Below, one piece after another: positions 1 through 6,900 of a stretch of 13,478 nt of DNA. The position numbers and the translations under genes are program-made. Every line of letters begins with the position of its first letter. Positions within the stretch are counted from its first letter, which is position 1. Source of the stretch: an uncultured Desulfomonile sp. (GTDB taxonomy: Bacteria; Desulfobacterota; Desulfomonilia; Desulfomonilales; Desulfomonilaceae); NCBI GenBank assembly GCA_937915285.1, contig CALDNG010000110.1, forward strand, positions 1 through 13,478. The letters run 5' to 3'. The notes beneath the pieces are model-generated. The model was given only the letters and a program-made list of their open reading frames with translations. It was not told the DNA's origin and did not search any database.

Positions 1-753
1 ACCCCCGGCAGCCATGTTACTGGATTTGGCGCCATTAAGGCACCTCACGTTAAGGCTGCCACCGAAGACAACCTGATCGCCGGATATTATCACCACCCCA
101 CCGACATCCGAGTAAGCCTCAGCCCTGTTAAGCGCGGATTTCAGGGATTCACCCGAATCCAATCTGGAGCCTAGATCTTTGGCAAACGCTGACGCCCATC
201 CCGCCGTACGAGATAAAACGGTCACAGCCTGAATACCTTTTCCAGGAACATATGTTGAAACCCCGAAAATGTTCCTGGCTCCCGGTAATTGCAAAATGAG
301 CTTGTTGTGAAGCGGAGATCCTTTTGCATAAACATAAATGTCTATGGGTGTTGACGATTTTACGAAGGTATCTCCACCGCTCGAAACTACCAGGACCGGT
401 GATTGGGGCATGAGGTCTCTACCGACAAAATCAGCCATTGCGCCGCTCATGCACGCCATGGGAGCAACCCCGGTGTTTCTGCATGCCAGATCGCAGTATC
501 TGACAATTTCAGGAGCCGATGAATATATCTGAATCGGTGACTGCGTGTCCCGAAAGGCCGGATGCTGTCTTAAATATTCTTCTATCTGATACCTGTACCT
601 GAATACCGACTCTTTGGCTTTCGCCGTCAGGTCGGATTGCGCCTGAACGTGGATGCTAGTATCCCGGACACCCACCTCAAATGTTACAGACTGGCTCACA
701 GGGATCCTGTTTCTGTAATTTTTAGTCTCGTAAATGTCTTGAATAGCAGTCAT
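1..753 (-). CDS. UPF0280 family (ApbE-like) protein, divergent, 3' end beyond window
   Basis: The minus strand is open from an ATG at 753 to the window edge (251 codons). The translation opens MTAIQDIYETKNYRNRIPVS and follows the UPF0280 (COG2122) pattern, a family related to ApbE flavin transferases whose own reaction is not settled. Recognisable blocks are the YRNRIP start, IEEYLRQHPAF (about residues 57-67), SAPEIV (79-84), the GVAPMACMSGAMADFVGRDL core (about 95-114), and SGGDTFVKS (about 124-132). The stretch that normally reads TSSGTVGHS and the later ADAAATA block are not conserved here (GVSTYVPGKG and ASAFAKD instead), so the catalytic or metal-binding residues may be lost. The family is usually near 240-250 residues, and this protein already exceeds that with a non-canonical tail at the edge. 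The start is supported by AGGAAGG at 757-763. It is probably transcribed alone from the promoter at 913-941. Family assignment is confident; activity is doubtful. Confidence 0.85.
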   Translation of the reverse strand, partial: MTAIQDIYETKNYRNRIPVSQSVTFEVGVRDTSIHVQAQSDLTAKAKESVFRYRYQIEEYLRQHPAFRDTQSPIQIYSSAPEIVRYCDLACRNTGVAPMACMSGAMADFVGRDLMPQSPVLVVSSGGDTFVKSSTPIDIYVYAKGSPLHNKLILQLPGARNIFGVSTYVPGKGIQAVTVLSRTAGWASAFAKDLGSRLDSGESLKSALNRAEAYSDVGGVVIISGDQVVFGGSLNVRCLNGAKSSNMAAGG

Positions 754-912
754 GGGCCTTCCTGTTCCAGAAGTTGCGTCCTGAAGTTGTCGGTTCGGAA
801 TCTGAACCTGCAGTAGCCAGGGCTGTCAAATCTACTGAACGGGTGCAAATTTATCAGAGATTGTAAAATTTTAGGCTTCTCTGACAAACCAGTCCGTTCA
901 AAATTGAACCGA

Positions 913-941
913 ATTATTATTAAGGGTTAGCATACTGTCAA
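913..941 (-). promoter_or_regulatory. Sigma-70-type promoter for the UPF0280 gene
   Basis: Read on the minus strand, a perfect TTGACA (936-941) lies 17 nt from AATAAT (913-918), five of six matches to TATAAT. Transcription would start near 906 and give a leader of about 150 nt before the ATG at 753. It is the strongest promoter match in the left part of the window and points only at the UPF0280 gene. Confidence 0.65.
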
Positions 942-970
942 GGATAATTTCCCAGCCAGGCCGCAAGCTC

Positions 971-1135
971 TTAACTTTTATGATATCGCTTCACAGTTTT
1001 TTCACTCTGGGCCACATTATCATTGCGCCGGAGGATCCTCGCAAATCCACCCATTCTGCGGGCGCCTGGAAGTAATTCACCCAAACGGATGGAAATTTGT
1101 TGATTCAATGTCAGAAACTTTTTCCAATCTGCCAT
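971..1135 (-). CDS. Possible small protein, 54 residues, unrecognised
   Basis: An ATG at 1135 opens a 54-codon frame ending in TAA at 971-973. The product begins MADWKKFLTLNQQ and is strongly basic and amphipathic in its second half (GARRMGG, ARILRR, KTVKRYHKS), with no cysteine and no signal peptide or membrane segment. I do not recognise it. There is no Shine-Dalgarno sequence. However, a promoter-like pair at 1149-1177 would start transcription only about 5-10 nt before the ATG, so a leaderless or nearly leaderless message is possible. The next gene on the same strand, UPF0280, has its own promoter immediately downstream of this frame. The composition looks coding, but a chance ORF of this length is quite possible. 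Confidence 0.33.
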   Translation of the reverse strand: MADWKKFLTLNQQISIRLGELLPGARRMGGFARILRRNDNVAQSEKTVKRYHKS

Positions 1136-1177
1136 GTAACATGCTAAAATTGTAACAACTTACAACATACGCGACAA
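1133..1177 (-). promoter_or_regulatory. Promoter with overlapping short palindromes upstream of the 54-codon ORF
   Basis: On the minus strand TTGTCG (1172-1177) and TACAAT (1149-1154, five of six matches) are 17 nt apart. TTGTAA-CAAC-TTACAA (1150-1165) overlaps the -10 element. CATGT-A-ACATG (1133-1143) covers the expected start of transcription and the ATG at 1135. Palindromes placed on the -10 and start site are typical repressor positions, but the arms are only 6 and 5 bp. No regulator is identified. Confidence 0.4.
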
Positions 1178-1366
1178 TTCAGTGACTCATCAGGAAATAT
1201 ATTGCCTTCCTGGCGCTCTAAACATGACGGGTAGCTTATGATTTCTGCTTTCAGATTTTTTGCCCTGCTCCGATATAAAATTGACTCGGCTGTCAAATTC
1301 CTGATCCTTTTTCGGCCATTTGTGATAGTCTAACTTGTTTAGGTTAAGGCTTATTCTGGAAAAAAA

Positions 1367-2953
1367 ATGAAAATTCTTTTGATTCACCCCAAATATCCCC
1401 AGACATTCTGGTCATTTGACAAGGTGCTCCGGATGACTGGCAAGAAGGCCCTGGTGCCTCCGCTAGGCTTGATAACCCTCGCCGCTCTATTTCCACCGCA
1501 GTGGGAAACCCGACTGGTGGACATGGTCTTTCAGGAGGTATCAGATGAAATATGGGATGAAACTGATGTTGTGATGATATCAGGCATGGGTATTCAGCAT
1601 AAGAGCATCCTGGAGACAATCAGCGAGGCAAAGCGTCGAGGCAAATTCGTTGTTGTGGGAGGGGCATCCGTCTTCCACTTTCCTGAAGACGCAATCAGTA
1701 GCGGCGCGGACATTGTAGTGGTTGGAGAGGCTGAGGTTGCCATCGGGGATTTGATCAAGGCTGTCGACGAAAGACAGGGCGGCCTAATAATTTATTCGGA
1801 CGATAAGGCAGTGATGACTGAAAGCCCGATTCCGCGCTTTGAACTCCTGGACATAAACAAATACGTGGACATGGCCATTCAGTATTCTCGCGGTTGTCCA
1901 TTCCAATGCGAGTTTTGTGATGTAACCCTGATGCTGGGCAGGAAGGTCAGGACGAAAAGTCCCGGACAGGTGATTGCCGAACTGAGCAAGCTGTACGACC
2001 TGGGATGGCGTAGACTGGTATTTTTCGTGGATGACAATTTCATCGGTAATATTCATCAGACCAAGTTGCTTCTGAAAGAACTCGTACCCTGGATGCAATC
2101 ACGCGGAATGCCATTCAATTTCTCAACGCAGGCATCCGTAAATATGGCAAACGATCCAGTCCTTCTGGAGCAAATGTTCAAGGCAGGATTCTTCAGGGTA
2201 TTCCTGGGAATTGAGACTCCGGACAAGGAGAGTTTAAAGGAAGCCCGGAAATATCAAAACGCAGGAATAGATCTTGTTTCAGCCTGCAGGAAAATATCAT
2301 CCGCTGGTTTTCAGGTAATTGCAGGAACCATCCTTGGGTTTGACAATGAGAAGCCTGAGGCTGGAAAGAGGTTGATCGAGTTTGCCAATCAGACCAACAT
2401 TCCGGAGATATTTGCAACGCTTCTTCAGGCCGGTCCAGGAACCGACATGTGGAACAGGCTTGAAAGTCAGGGGCGGTTGTTGAATGCAGACTTCGACACC
2501 ATCAGTAACCAGACAGCCCTAATAAATTTCATACCAACAAGGCCACTCGAGGAAATAGTTTCCGAATTTGTGGAGCTATACCAGATCCTTTATGCGCCAA
2601 AAAATTTCCTCAAAAGGGCTTACGAACATTACTCTGGAATGAACCCTCCAAAGGTCAAAAAATCATTTAAACTTCCGTATTTCATGGAATTGAGGGCCGC
2701 GCTCATAGCGATTTTCAGGAATGGTTTCGTGTATGATAGCAGACTTGATTTCTGGTCCTATTTCTTGAGAGCAATCTGGCTTTTTCCGGACCGTCTGGAC
2801 AGGTTCGTTACAGCACTGGTGGTCGCTGAACATTACTATGAATTCAGGCAGTCTCTGATATCAAATCTCAACTCTCAACTCGAAAAACTGACAGAGGAAG
2901 AGAAAAATCAGTTCTTTGTCAGCCAGATTCCTGCATCGACCCCTTCCACATGA
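1367..2953 (+). CDS. B12-binding domain radical SAM protein (HpnP-like)
   Basis: This 528-residue protein has an N-terminal Rossmann-like cobalamin-binding region (about 1-140: opening MKILLIHPKYPQTFWSF, then VPPLGLITLAAL, VVVGGASVF and GADIVVVGEAE). A radical SAM core follows, with the cluster motif C177-x3-C181-x2-C184 in RGCPFQCEFC and the strand motif FFVDDNFIGN (219-228). The C-terminal part (from about 390) resembles DUF4070. The order and many blocks (FWSF, SRGCPF, VDDNFIGN, GIETPD, APKNF) recall the hopanoid C2-methylase HpnP branch. That branch also contains many proteins with other or unknown substrates, and no hopanoid gene lies in the window, so I would not call it hpnP. Expected chemistry is cobalamin-dependent radical methylation or another radical reaction, cytoplasmic, with one [4Fe-4S] cluster. 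The ATG at 1367 has only a weak GGA upstream. The gene converges with the FG-GAP gene 73 bp downstream. Confidence 0.9.
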   Translation: MKILLIHPKYPQTFWSFDKVLRMTGKKALVPPLGLITLAALFPPQWETRLVDMVFQEVSDEIWDETDVVMISGMGIQHKSILETISEAKRRGKFVVVGGASVFHFPEDAISSGADIVVVGEAEVAIGDLIKAVDERQGGLIIYSDDKAVMTESPIPRFELLDINKYVDMAIQYSRGCPFQCEFCDVTLMLGRKVRTKSPGQVIAELSKLYDLGWRRLVFFVDDNFIGNIHQTKLLLKELVPWMQSRGMPFNFSTQASVNMANDPVLLEQMFKAGFFRVFLGIETPDKESLKEARKYQNAGIDLVSACRKISSAGFQVIAGTILGFDNEKPEAGKRLIEFANQTNIPEIFATLLQAGPGTDMWNRLESQGRLLNADFDTISNQTALINFIPTRPLEEIVSEFVELYQILYAPKNFLKRAYEHYSGMNPPKVKKSFKLPYFMELRAALIAIFRNGFVYDSRLDFWSYFLRAIWLFPDRLDRFVTALVVAEHYYEFRQSLISNLNSQLEKLTEEEKNQFFVSQIPASTPST

Positions 2954-3026
2954 TCATTTTTCATTATGAGAGAGGTCCCAGACACTAGTTTTGGATGGTG
3001 AAAAACCGCGTTCTTAGGACTGGGGC

Positions 3027-4361
3027 CTAGTCCTCCGATTCCCTGGACTTACCTGAAACCCCGTCTGAAATCAGTGATTGCAGATCATAAGCTCTCAACT
3101 GGCTTCTGGATCTCAGGAATGCCAGCCAGTCGGTCTTTTTTCGTTCCAGGGTGATTAGCCTTGGCCCGTCAAGACCCGGTAAGGTGTCCACAGTGAAGTC
3201 GGTCACCATTCCCTGGACCTTTGGGGTTGCCCATCTCTCTTCCAGCGCATCACCCGTCCACACAAGGCCCTTGATTCTACCCTCTTCAAGCATCTTGGTG
3301 CGGCTGAGCATGCGCATCGTTTTAGAACTGTGCGATATGGCGAGAATTTCGTAACGTGAATCCTTATCCACATCCATTGACATGATCCTGGGTCTGACAT
3401 AGGCGGTATCCGCTACCATGTCTTTTTCAGAATCCTTGCTCACTTCAGGTCCCACCCACCTCAGGATTATATCGGAACCGCCATAATAGGATTTCGACAC
3501 ATATAGCCTCTTTCCCGAGGGCTCGTACAATCTCAGGTGATCCTCCCTGTCGTAAACGGCTATCAGTGGTTTTCTCTGTCCCTCAAAATCTCCAATGGTG
3601 AAACCGAAGATCGGAATCTTCAATGGAGTCCCGAAGCGCTCTCCCACCAACAGTTCATTCCCCTTGTCCTCGATGTTGAAAATGGGTCCTTCATACATTT
3701 TACTCATACCCTTGCGCTGACCCAGCAGGATCGGGCCTCGGGTAGGGTAATTGATCACCCTCAGAAAATAGGGAAACTCACTTATGACCGGAGTCAGGGT
3801 TCCTCCCCTGTATTCCAGAACAAACGAACTCACCGACCCCCTGTTCTGAGCCGTCACATATATCCTCGCAGGACCCTGCTTGCGAACCTTTGCTACATCA
3901 ATGGCCTTTATTTCAAGATTGCCCGTGTTGTATTCGGTTACGAGGTTCATTTGCCCGGCATTGAACCGGTGAAGATAAACATTGGAAGGGTCAGCCACGA
4001 CAATGTCGTTTTTTCCATCGCCGTCTACGTCCCCTACCCCCAACCCAACTGCCAGCAGGCTAAGCTCCTCACTCCGCCAAATCTTTTCACCAGTTGAAGT
4101 TTTGGGCGACGATTCCTTCGAACTCTGAGCCACGAGAGATCTCACGATGGCGCTCTTTTCCACACCAGATTCGCCTGGCAGGGTTGAGCCGATTTCTTTG
4201 TGGTCTCGGCCTGAGGCGCCTCCATGCAAGGTGACGGAATCGAGAGATGGATCGGCCGATGGATGAAAATAACTCGATTCAGCCATGACAGAAATTGTCA
4301 GAGCGCAAAAAACAAAAATAGAAATCACCGATAACCACAGCCTGTAAGAAAAGTTTGTCAT
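3027..4361 (-). CDS. Exported FG-GAP/VCBS repeat-containing protein
   Basis: This 444-residue protein has a clear Sec signal peptide (hydrophobic core about 8-24, likely cleavage SVMA/ESS after residue 27). A low-complexity Ser/Gly-rich linker follows (about 28-90), then a beta-propeller-like region. The calcium-binding loop DVDGDGKND (111-119), followed by IVVADPSNVYLHRF, is a textbook FG-GAP/VCBS blade. A second, poorer blade signature is DVDKDSRYE (330-338). The middle blades (FTIGDFEGQRKPLIAVYD) keep the rhythm but lack the full acidic loop. Such proteins are periplasmic or surface-exposed and often bind calcium; the partner is unknown. The start is set by GGAGGG at 4366-4371, about 4 nt before the ATG. 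It is divergent from the outer-membrane barrel gene at 4615, so the two may share the 253-bp control region. I recall related deltaproteobacterial proteins with an extra N-terminal domain that is missing here, but cannot verify that. Confidence 0.85.
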   Translation of the reverse strand: MTNFSYRLWLSVISIFVFCALTISVMAESSYFHPSADPSLDSVTLHGGASGRDHKEIGSTLPGESGVEKSAIVRSLVAQSSKESSPKTSTGEKIWRSEELSLLAVGLGVGDVDGDGKNDIVVADPSNVYLHRFNAGQMNLVTEYNTGNLEIKAIDVAKVRKQGPARIYVTAQNRGSVSSFVLEYRGGTLTPVISEFPYFLRVINYPTRGPILLGQRKGMSKMYEGPIFNIEDKGNELLVGERFGTPLKIPIFGFTIGDFEGQRKPLIAVYDREDHLRLYEPSGKRLYVSKSYYGGSDIILRWVGPEVSKDSEKDMVADTAYVRPRIMSMDVDKDSRYEILAISHSSKTMRMLSRTKMLEEGRIKGLVWTGDALEERWATPKVQGMVTDFTVDTLPGLDGPRLITLERKKTDWLAFLRSRSQLRAYDLQSLISDGVSGKSRESED

Positions 4362-4614
4362 TGCGCCCTCCGATCAACTGCGATGAAAAGTTTTCCTGAA
4401 ATACCTAGCAAATTACCATGCCCTTTCAAGCACGTAATTACATTAACAATATAAGTCAAAGAATAAGAAAAATACAATCTGTTTGTTGAAATACTACATA
4501 ATATATTATATTTATTATAAATTCAAGAAAGGTGTTTTGTGAGAACAGGTTGCTTTACAATGAAATCCACGCTTATTTGTTTTGAAATGGTGATACCTCT
4601 ACCTGGGGACTGAA
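4362..4614. promoter_or_regulatory. AT-rich divergent control region with two adjacent palindromes
   Basis: This region separates two divergent envelope-protein genes and is very AT-rich in its middle (about 4430-4530). It contains a perfect 12-nt palindrome ATAATATATTAT (4498-4509), abutting ATTTAT-T-ATAAAT (4510-4522). On the plus strand TTGAAA (five of six, just upstream of 4491) precedes TATATT at a short 15-nt spacing. On the minus strand TATATT follows a weak TTGTAT. These are plausible but not decisive promoters. A-T richness makes chance palindromes likely. Confidence 0.4.
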
Positions 4615-5670
4615 ATGAAAGCAGAGACGGCCTTATGGATTCGCAGAATGAAGATACTGCCGCTACTGCTGTTTTCATGGTTGATCTTTCTCTTGCCGCA
4701 GTTTACCTGCCTGGCTTTGGCCGCAGAAAAAAACGATTCCTGGTCTATCCCTGGCTTCCTGGAGGGGATTGCGCCTGATTTGGGGCTAGGCGGCTTTCAC
4801 CGTATCAGGATCACCCCGTTCGGGAAGTTCGGCTACAGTAAGGTGGGATGGACGGCCAGTTTACCGACTTATCAGGTGATCTCGACGAGTGAACTAGCCG
4901 AGTCTGGCGTCGGGCAATTCAGGCTTAGCCTTAAAGAAGCAGACCTGTGGCTGGCTGAAGCCGGACTGGAGGCCGGATTCGTCAGTGGAACCAGCCTCAT
5001 GATGAGAATTTCAGGGAATATTTTGCAGGATGCCCTCAATACGTGGCTTCCTGAAAGCCGCGATGAGGTCGAGCGACTCCTGTGGAAGAATCGTAGTGTC
5101 AATTGGCTGGAGATGGAAATCAGCATCACCAGGCCAATCCTGGGCAACCTGAGCATGAAGACCGGACTCAGGTACGACGATTTCCGGCTTGCATTCAAGA
5201 CTCCCTACGAAATCAACGCGCAGGATTCCTCTAAAAAGGCCTCCATGAGTTTCAGAGGCTATCAGGCGGAAAGCCATGCCTGGATACCGTACCTAGGGCT
5301 AGGTTGGTTCGGTGAAAAGTTTAAACTTTTTCTGATCGGAAGCGTATTCGCTCCTTCAAAAATCAGCCTGGAATCCCGCATAAGCGCCTCTTCACAATCG
5401 AAAACGGATGTCTCCTGTTACACAGTTTTTTCTTCAAACGAACCTGCTTCGTTCATTGAGATCAACCTGGGATACGCTTTCAGGTTCCTGTCTCTGGTTA
5501 ATTTGAGTTTATGGGGTAAATCTGGCTGGTTATATACTTCAGGCAAAGGTGAGATCACCAGAAACTGCTCTGGATCAGCAGGACTATCCCCCAAAAACAC
5601 ATTGGATCACGACATGACTTTCAGCCGATATGACATATCCGGGGGTTTGTCTCTGGATGTGTCTTTCTAG
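4615..5670 (+). CDS. Outer-membrane beta-barrel protein, unknown family
   Basis: The 351-residue product has a signal peptide (basic WIRRMK, hydrophobic LPLLLFSWLIFLLP, likely cleavage near residues 36-37 in LALAAEK). A body of alternating polar/aromatic strands follows, for example YLGLGWF and FKLFLIGSVF. It ends in phenylalanine with GLSLDVSF, the pattern recognised by the Bam machinery for outer-membrane barrels. Strand content suggests perhaps 10-14 strands, but this is an estimate. I cannot place it in a named family. The size and aromatic girdle vaguely recall omptin-sized barrels, but no protease residues can be assigned. The ATG at 4615 has GGGGA 5 nt upstream; an internal ATG at 4648 would give a shorter, more conventional signal peptide but has a poor ribosome site. 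It is transcribed away from the FG-GAP gene and may act with it at the cell surface. Confidence 0.8.
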   Translation: MKAETALWIRRMKILPLLLFSWLIFLLPQFTCLALAAEKNDSWSIPGFLEGIAPDLGLGGFHRIRITPFGKFGYSKVGWTASLPTYQVISTSELAESGVGQFRLSLKEADLWLAEAGLEAGFVSGTSLMMRISGNILQDALNTWLPESRDEVERLLWKNRSVNWLEMEISITRPILGNLSMKTGLRYDDFRLAFKTPYEINAQDSSKKASMSFRGYQAESHAWIPYLGLGWFGEKFKLFLIGSVFAPSKISLESRISASSQSKTDVSCYTVFSSNEPASFIEINLGYAFRFLSLVNLSLWGKSGWLYTSGKGEITRNCSGSAGLSPKNTLDHDMTFSRYDISGGLSLDVSF

Positions 5671-5788
5671 AACTGCCTGATTGGACCCCATTCGAGAAAA
5701 ATTTCATCATAAACCATGAATCCTTTTCGATGGTTCCCGCATCCGTAAATTCAGAAGCAATACTCGGACAGATATACGGAGGCGTGTC

Positions 5789-5977
5789 ATGAATAGAAGC
5801 ACAGGCCCAACATATACAAGATATAGGTGCAGGATCAGCGATAGCTGTGAAGCGTTCGATTCAATTTTGGCTATTTCTGAATGTTACGAGCGAGGAGGTC
5901 ATGTTTCCCGAAGCTGCAGTGACTGCTCGAGCAGGCCCTCCGAGAGCAGGAGTTCTTCAAGTGACCCTGATAGATAA
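5789..5977 (+). CDS. Small gene of uncertain frame (62-residue Ser/Cys-rich reading)
   Basis: An ATG at 5789 sits 6 nt after a perfect GGAGG (5778-5782) and opens a 62-codon frame; a strong terminator follows at 6028-6052. The product is odd: about one quarter serine, five cysteines, with a tail of Arg/Ser/Asp, and it does not resemble a folded protein I know. The frame one base over, open without a stop from 5793 to the TAA at 5982-5984, reads far more like protein (AQHIQDIGAGSAIAVKRS, then QFWLFLNVTSEEVMFPEAA). It has no good start: its first codon follows a TGA that overlaps the ATG. A single-base loss just after the ATG, or a frameshift there, would join the strong ribosome site to the better frame. 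The region is therefore probably genic, but whether it is a Ser-rich peptide, a frameshifted gene or a sequencing error cannot be decided here. Confidence 0.4.
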   Translation: MNRSTGPTYTRYRCRISDSCEAFDSILAISECYERGGHVSRSCSDCSSRPSESRSSSSDPDR

Positions 5978-6027
5978 CATTTAAAACGATAATAAAGTTA
6001 GACTTTGAAAATCAATTTACTTTTAAG

Positions 6028-6052
6028 AAACCCGGGCCATTCCGGGTTTTTT
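6028..6052 (+). terminator. Rho-independent terminator
   Basis: AAACCCGG (6028-6035) pairs perfectly with CCGGGTTT (6042-6049) around the 6-nt loop GCCATT, and the transcript continues into six T's (6047-6052). It ends the transcript of the small gene at 5789-5984 and isolates the hemolysin III gene that starts 84 bp further on. The opposite strand lacks an uninterrupted T run, so the direction is plus. Confidence 0.85.
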
Positions 6053-6135
6053 AATTGATAATTCTCTTGAAACTCTGTAATTCTGACGGATTGTAAATAC
6101 AGTGAAATACTATTTCTGGTATTTGGAGTGTGAGC

Positions 6136-6792
6136 ATGGTTTGTAGACTCAGGGAGCCAGTGAGCGGGCTTACCCACTTTTTTGGAGCAGTCGGAGCGCT
6201 TTTTGGTTTGATAGTGTTGTTATTTCTAGGGCATGACAGCGTAACCAAGGCTATTTCTCTAACAATTTATGGTTTGAGCCTCGTCCTGATGTTTTCAGCC
6301 AGCTCTGCCTATCATTTGATACCTGGATCTCCAAAGGTCATAGGTATTCTTCGTAAAATAGATCATTCAGCCATCTACATACTGATAGCCGGTTCTTACA
6401 CGCCGATTTGTTTGCACTTCTTTAGTGGTTTCTGGCAATGGGGACTTTTGGCCATAGTATGGACCATGGCTGTCATCGGGGTGTTTACCAAGCTGTTCAT
6501 TATCAACGCGCCCCGCTGGGTTTCAGCAGGGATATATCTCGTGATGGGGTGGCTTTCGGCATTCGCTATTCCTGAGATGATGGCCTCCATGCCATTGAAC
6601 GCGTTGTATGGACTATTGATGGGAGGGATATTTTTCACTTTGGGCGCTGTTGTTTACATCACAAAAAAACCTGATTTCCGTCCCGGTGTTTTTGGCTTTC
6701 ACGAAGTCTGGCATATTTTTGTGATTCTCGGCTGCGCCTCACACTTTGCGGTGATCGCTATTTACATAGCTCCAGGGATGATCACCACCTGA
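6136..6792 (+). CDS. trhA: Hemolysin III / TrhA (PAQR-type) seven-helix membrane protein
   Basis: The 218-residue protein has about seven hydrophobic helices and begins with the family's REPVSGLTHFFGAV block. The PAQR/HlyIII metal-site residues are all present: SASSAYH (54-60), D76 in DHSAIYILIAGSYTP, and H189-x3-H193 in HEVWHIF, followed by ASHF. Bacterial members (YqfA, renamed TrhA in E. coli) sit in the inner membrane and are linked to membrane energetics; haemolysis is a historical name and should not be taken literally. The length matches the family (about 210-220). A GTG at 6130 is possible, but GGAG at 6124-6127 lies 8 nt before the ATG at 6136 and only 2 nt before the GTG, so I chose the ATG. 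It is a single gene, bounded upstream by a terminator and convergent with the DUF4239 gene. Confidence 0.93.
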   Translation: MVCRLREPVSGLTHFFGAVGALFGLIVLLFLGHDSVTKAISLTIYGLSLVLMFSASSAYHLIPGSPKVIGILRKIDHSAIYILIAGSYTPICLHFFSGFWQWGLLAIVWTMAVIGVFTKLFIINAPRWVSAGIYLVMGWLSAFAIPEMMASMPLNALYGLLMGGIFFTLGAVVYITKKPDFRPGVFGFHEVWHIFVILGCASHFAVIAIYIAPGMITT

Positions 6793-6900
6793 CAAATGGC
6801 CGGCGGCACGATCTGCTGAACGACGCGACAACTGGCTGTGCGCCACGGTTGGGTTATTGAACTTGATATAGCGCAGCGGGACCACGATGCAGTGGCGCAA

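Larger units (their letters stand above)
754..1366. other. 613-bp intergenic region with two minus-strand promoters and one possible small gene
   Basis: No large gene is present. The stretch holds the presumed leader of the UPF0280 gene (754 to about 906), a near-consensus minus promoter (913-941), a possible 54-codon minus ORF (971-1135) and a second minus promoter with short palindromes (1133-1177). Between 1178 and 1366 I see no convincing gene, terminator or plus-strand promoter for the radical SAM gene. The leader contains TCAGAGA (854-860) facing TCTCTGA (878-884), a 7-bp stem with a 17-nt loop, which is too weak to call a riboswitch. Confidence 0.6.

Noticed and set aside
854..884. TCAGAGA/TCTCTGA stem in the UPF0280 leader as a possible riboswitch
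   Set aside because: Only 7 bp with a 17-nt loop, no conserved riboswitch core and no terminator partner visible.
1190..1387. Minus-strand 65-codon frame overlapping the first codons of the radical SAM gene
   Set aside because: It starts inside the divergent gene, has no ribosome site and no family resemblance; the overlap makes a chance ORF most likely.
3016..3034. AGGACT...AGTCCT hairpin between the convergent radical SAM and FG-GAP genes as a terminator
   Set aside because: Stem of 6 bp overlapping a stop codon, with no T run directly after it on either strand.
3537..4097. 186-codon plus-strand frame opposite the FG-GAP gene
   Set aside because: It lies wholly antisense to a gene with a clear signal peptide and calcium-binding repeats, and has no domain of its own.
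5712..5735. AACCAT...ATGGTT hairpin after the outer-membrane barrel gene
   Set aside because: 6-bp stem, 12-nt loop and no T tract; not a credible terminator.
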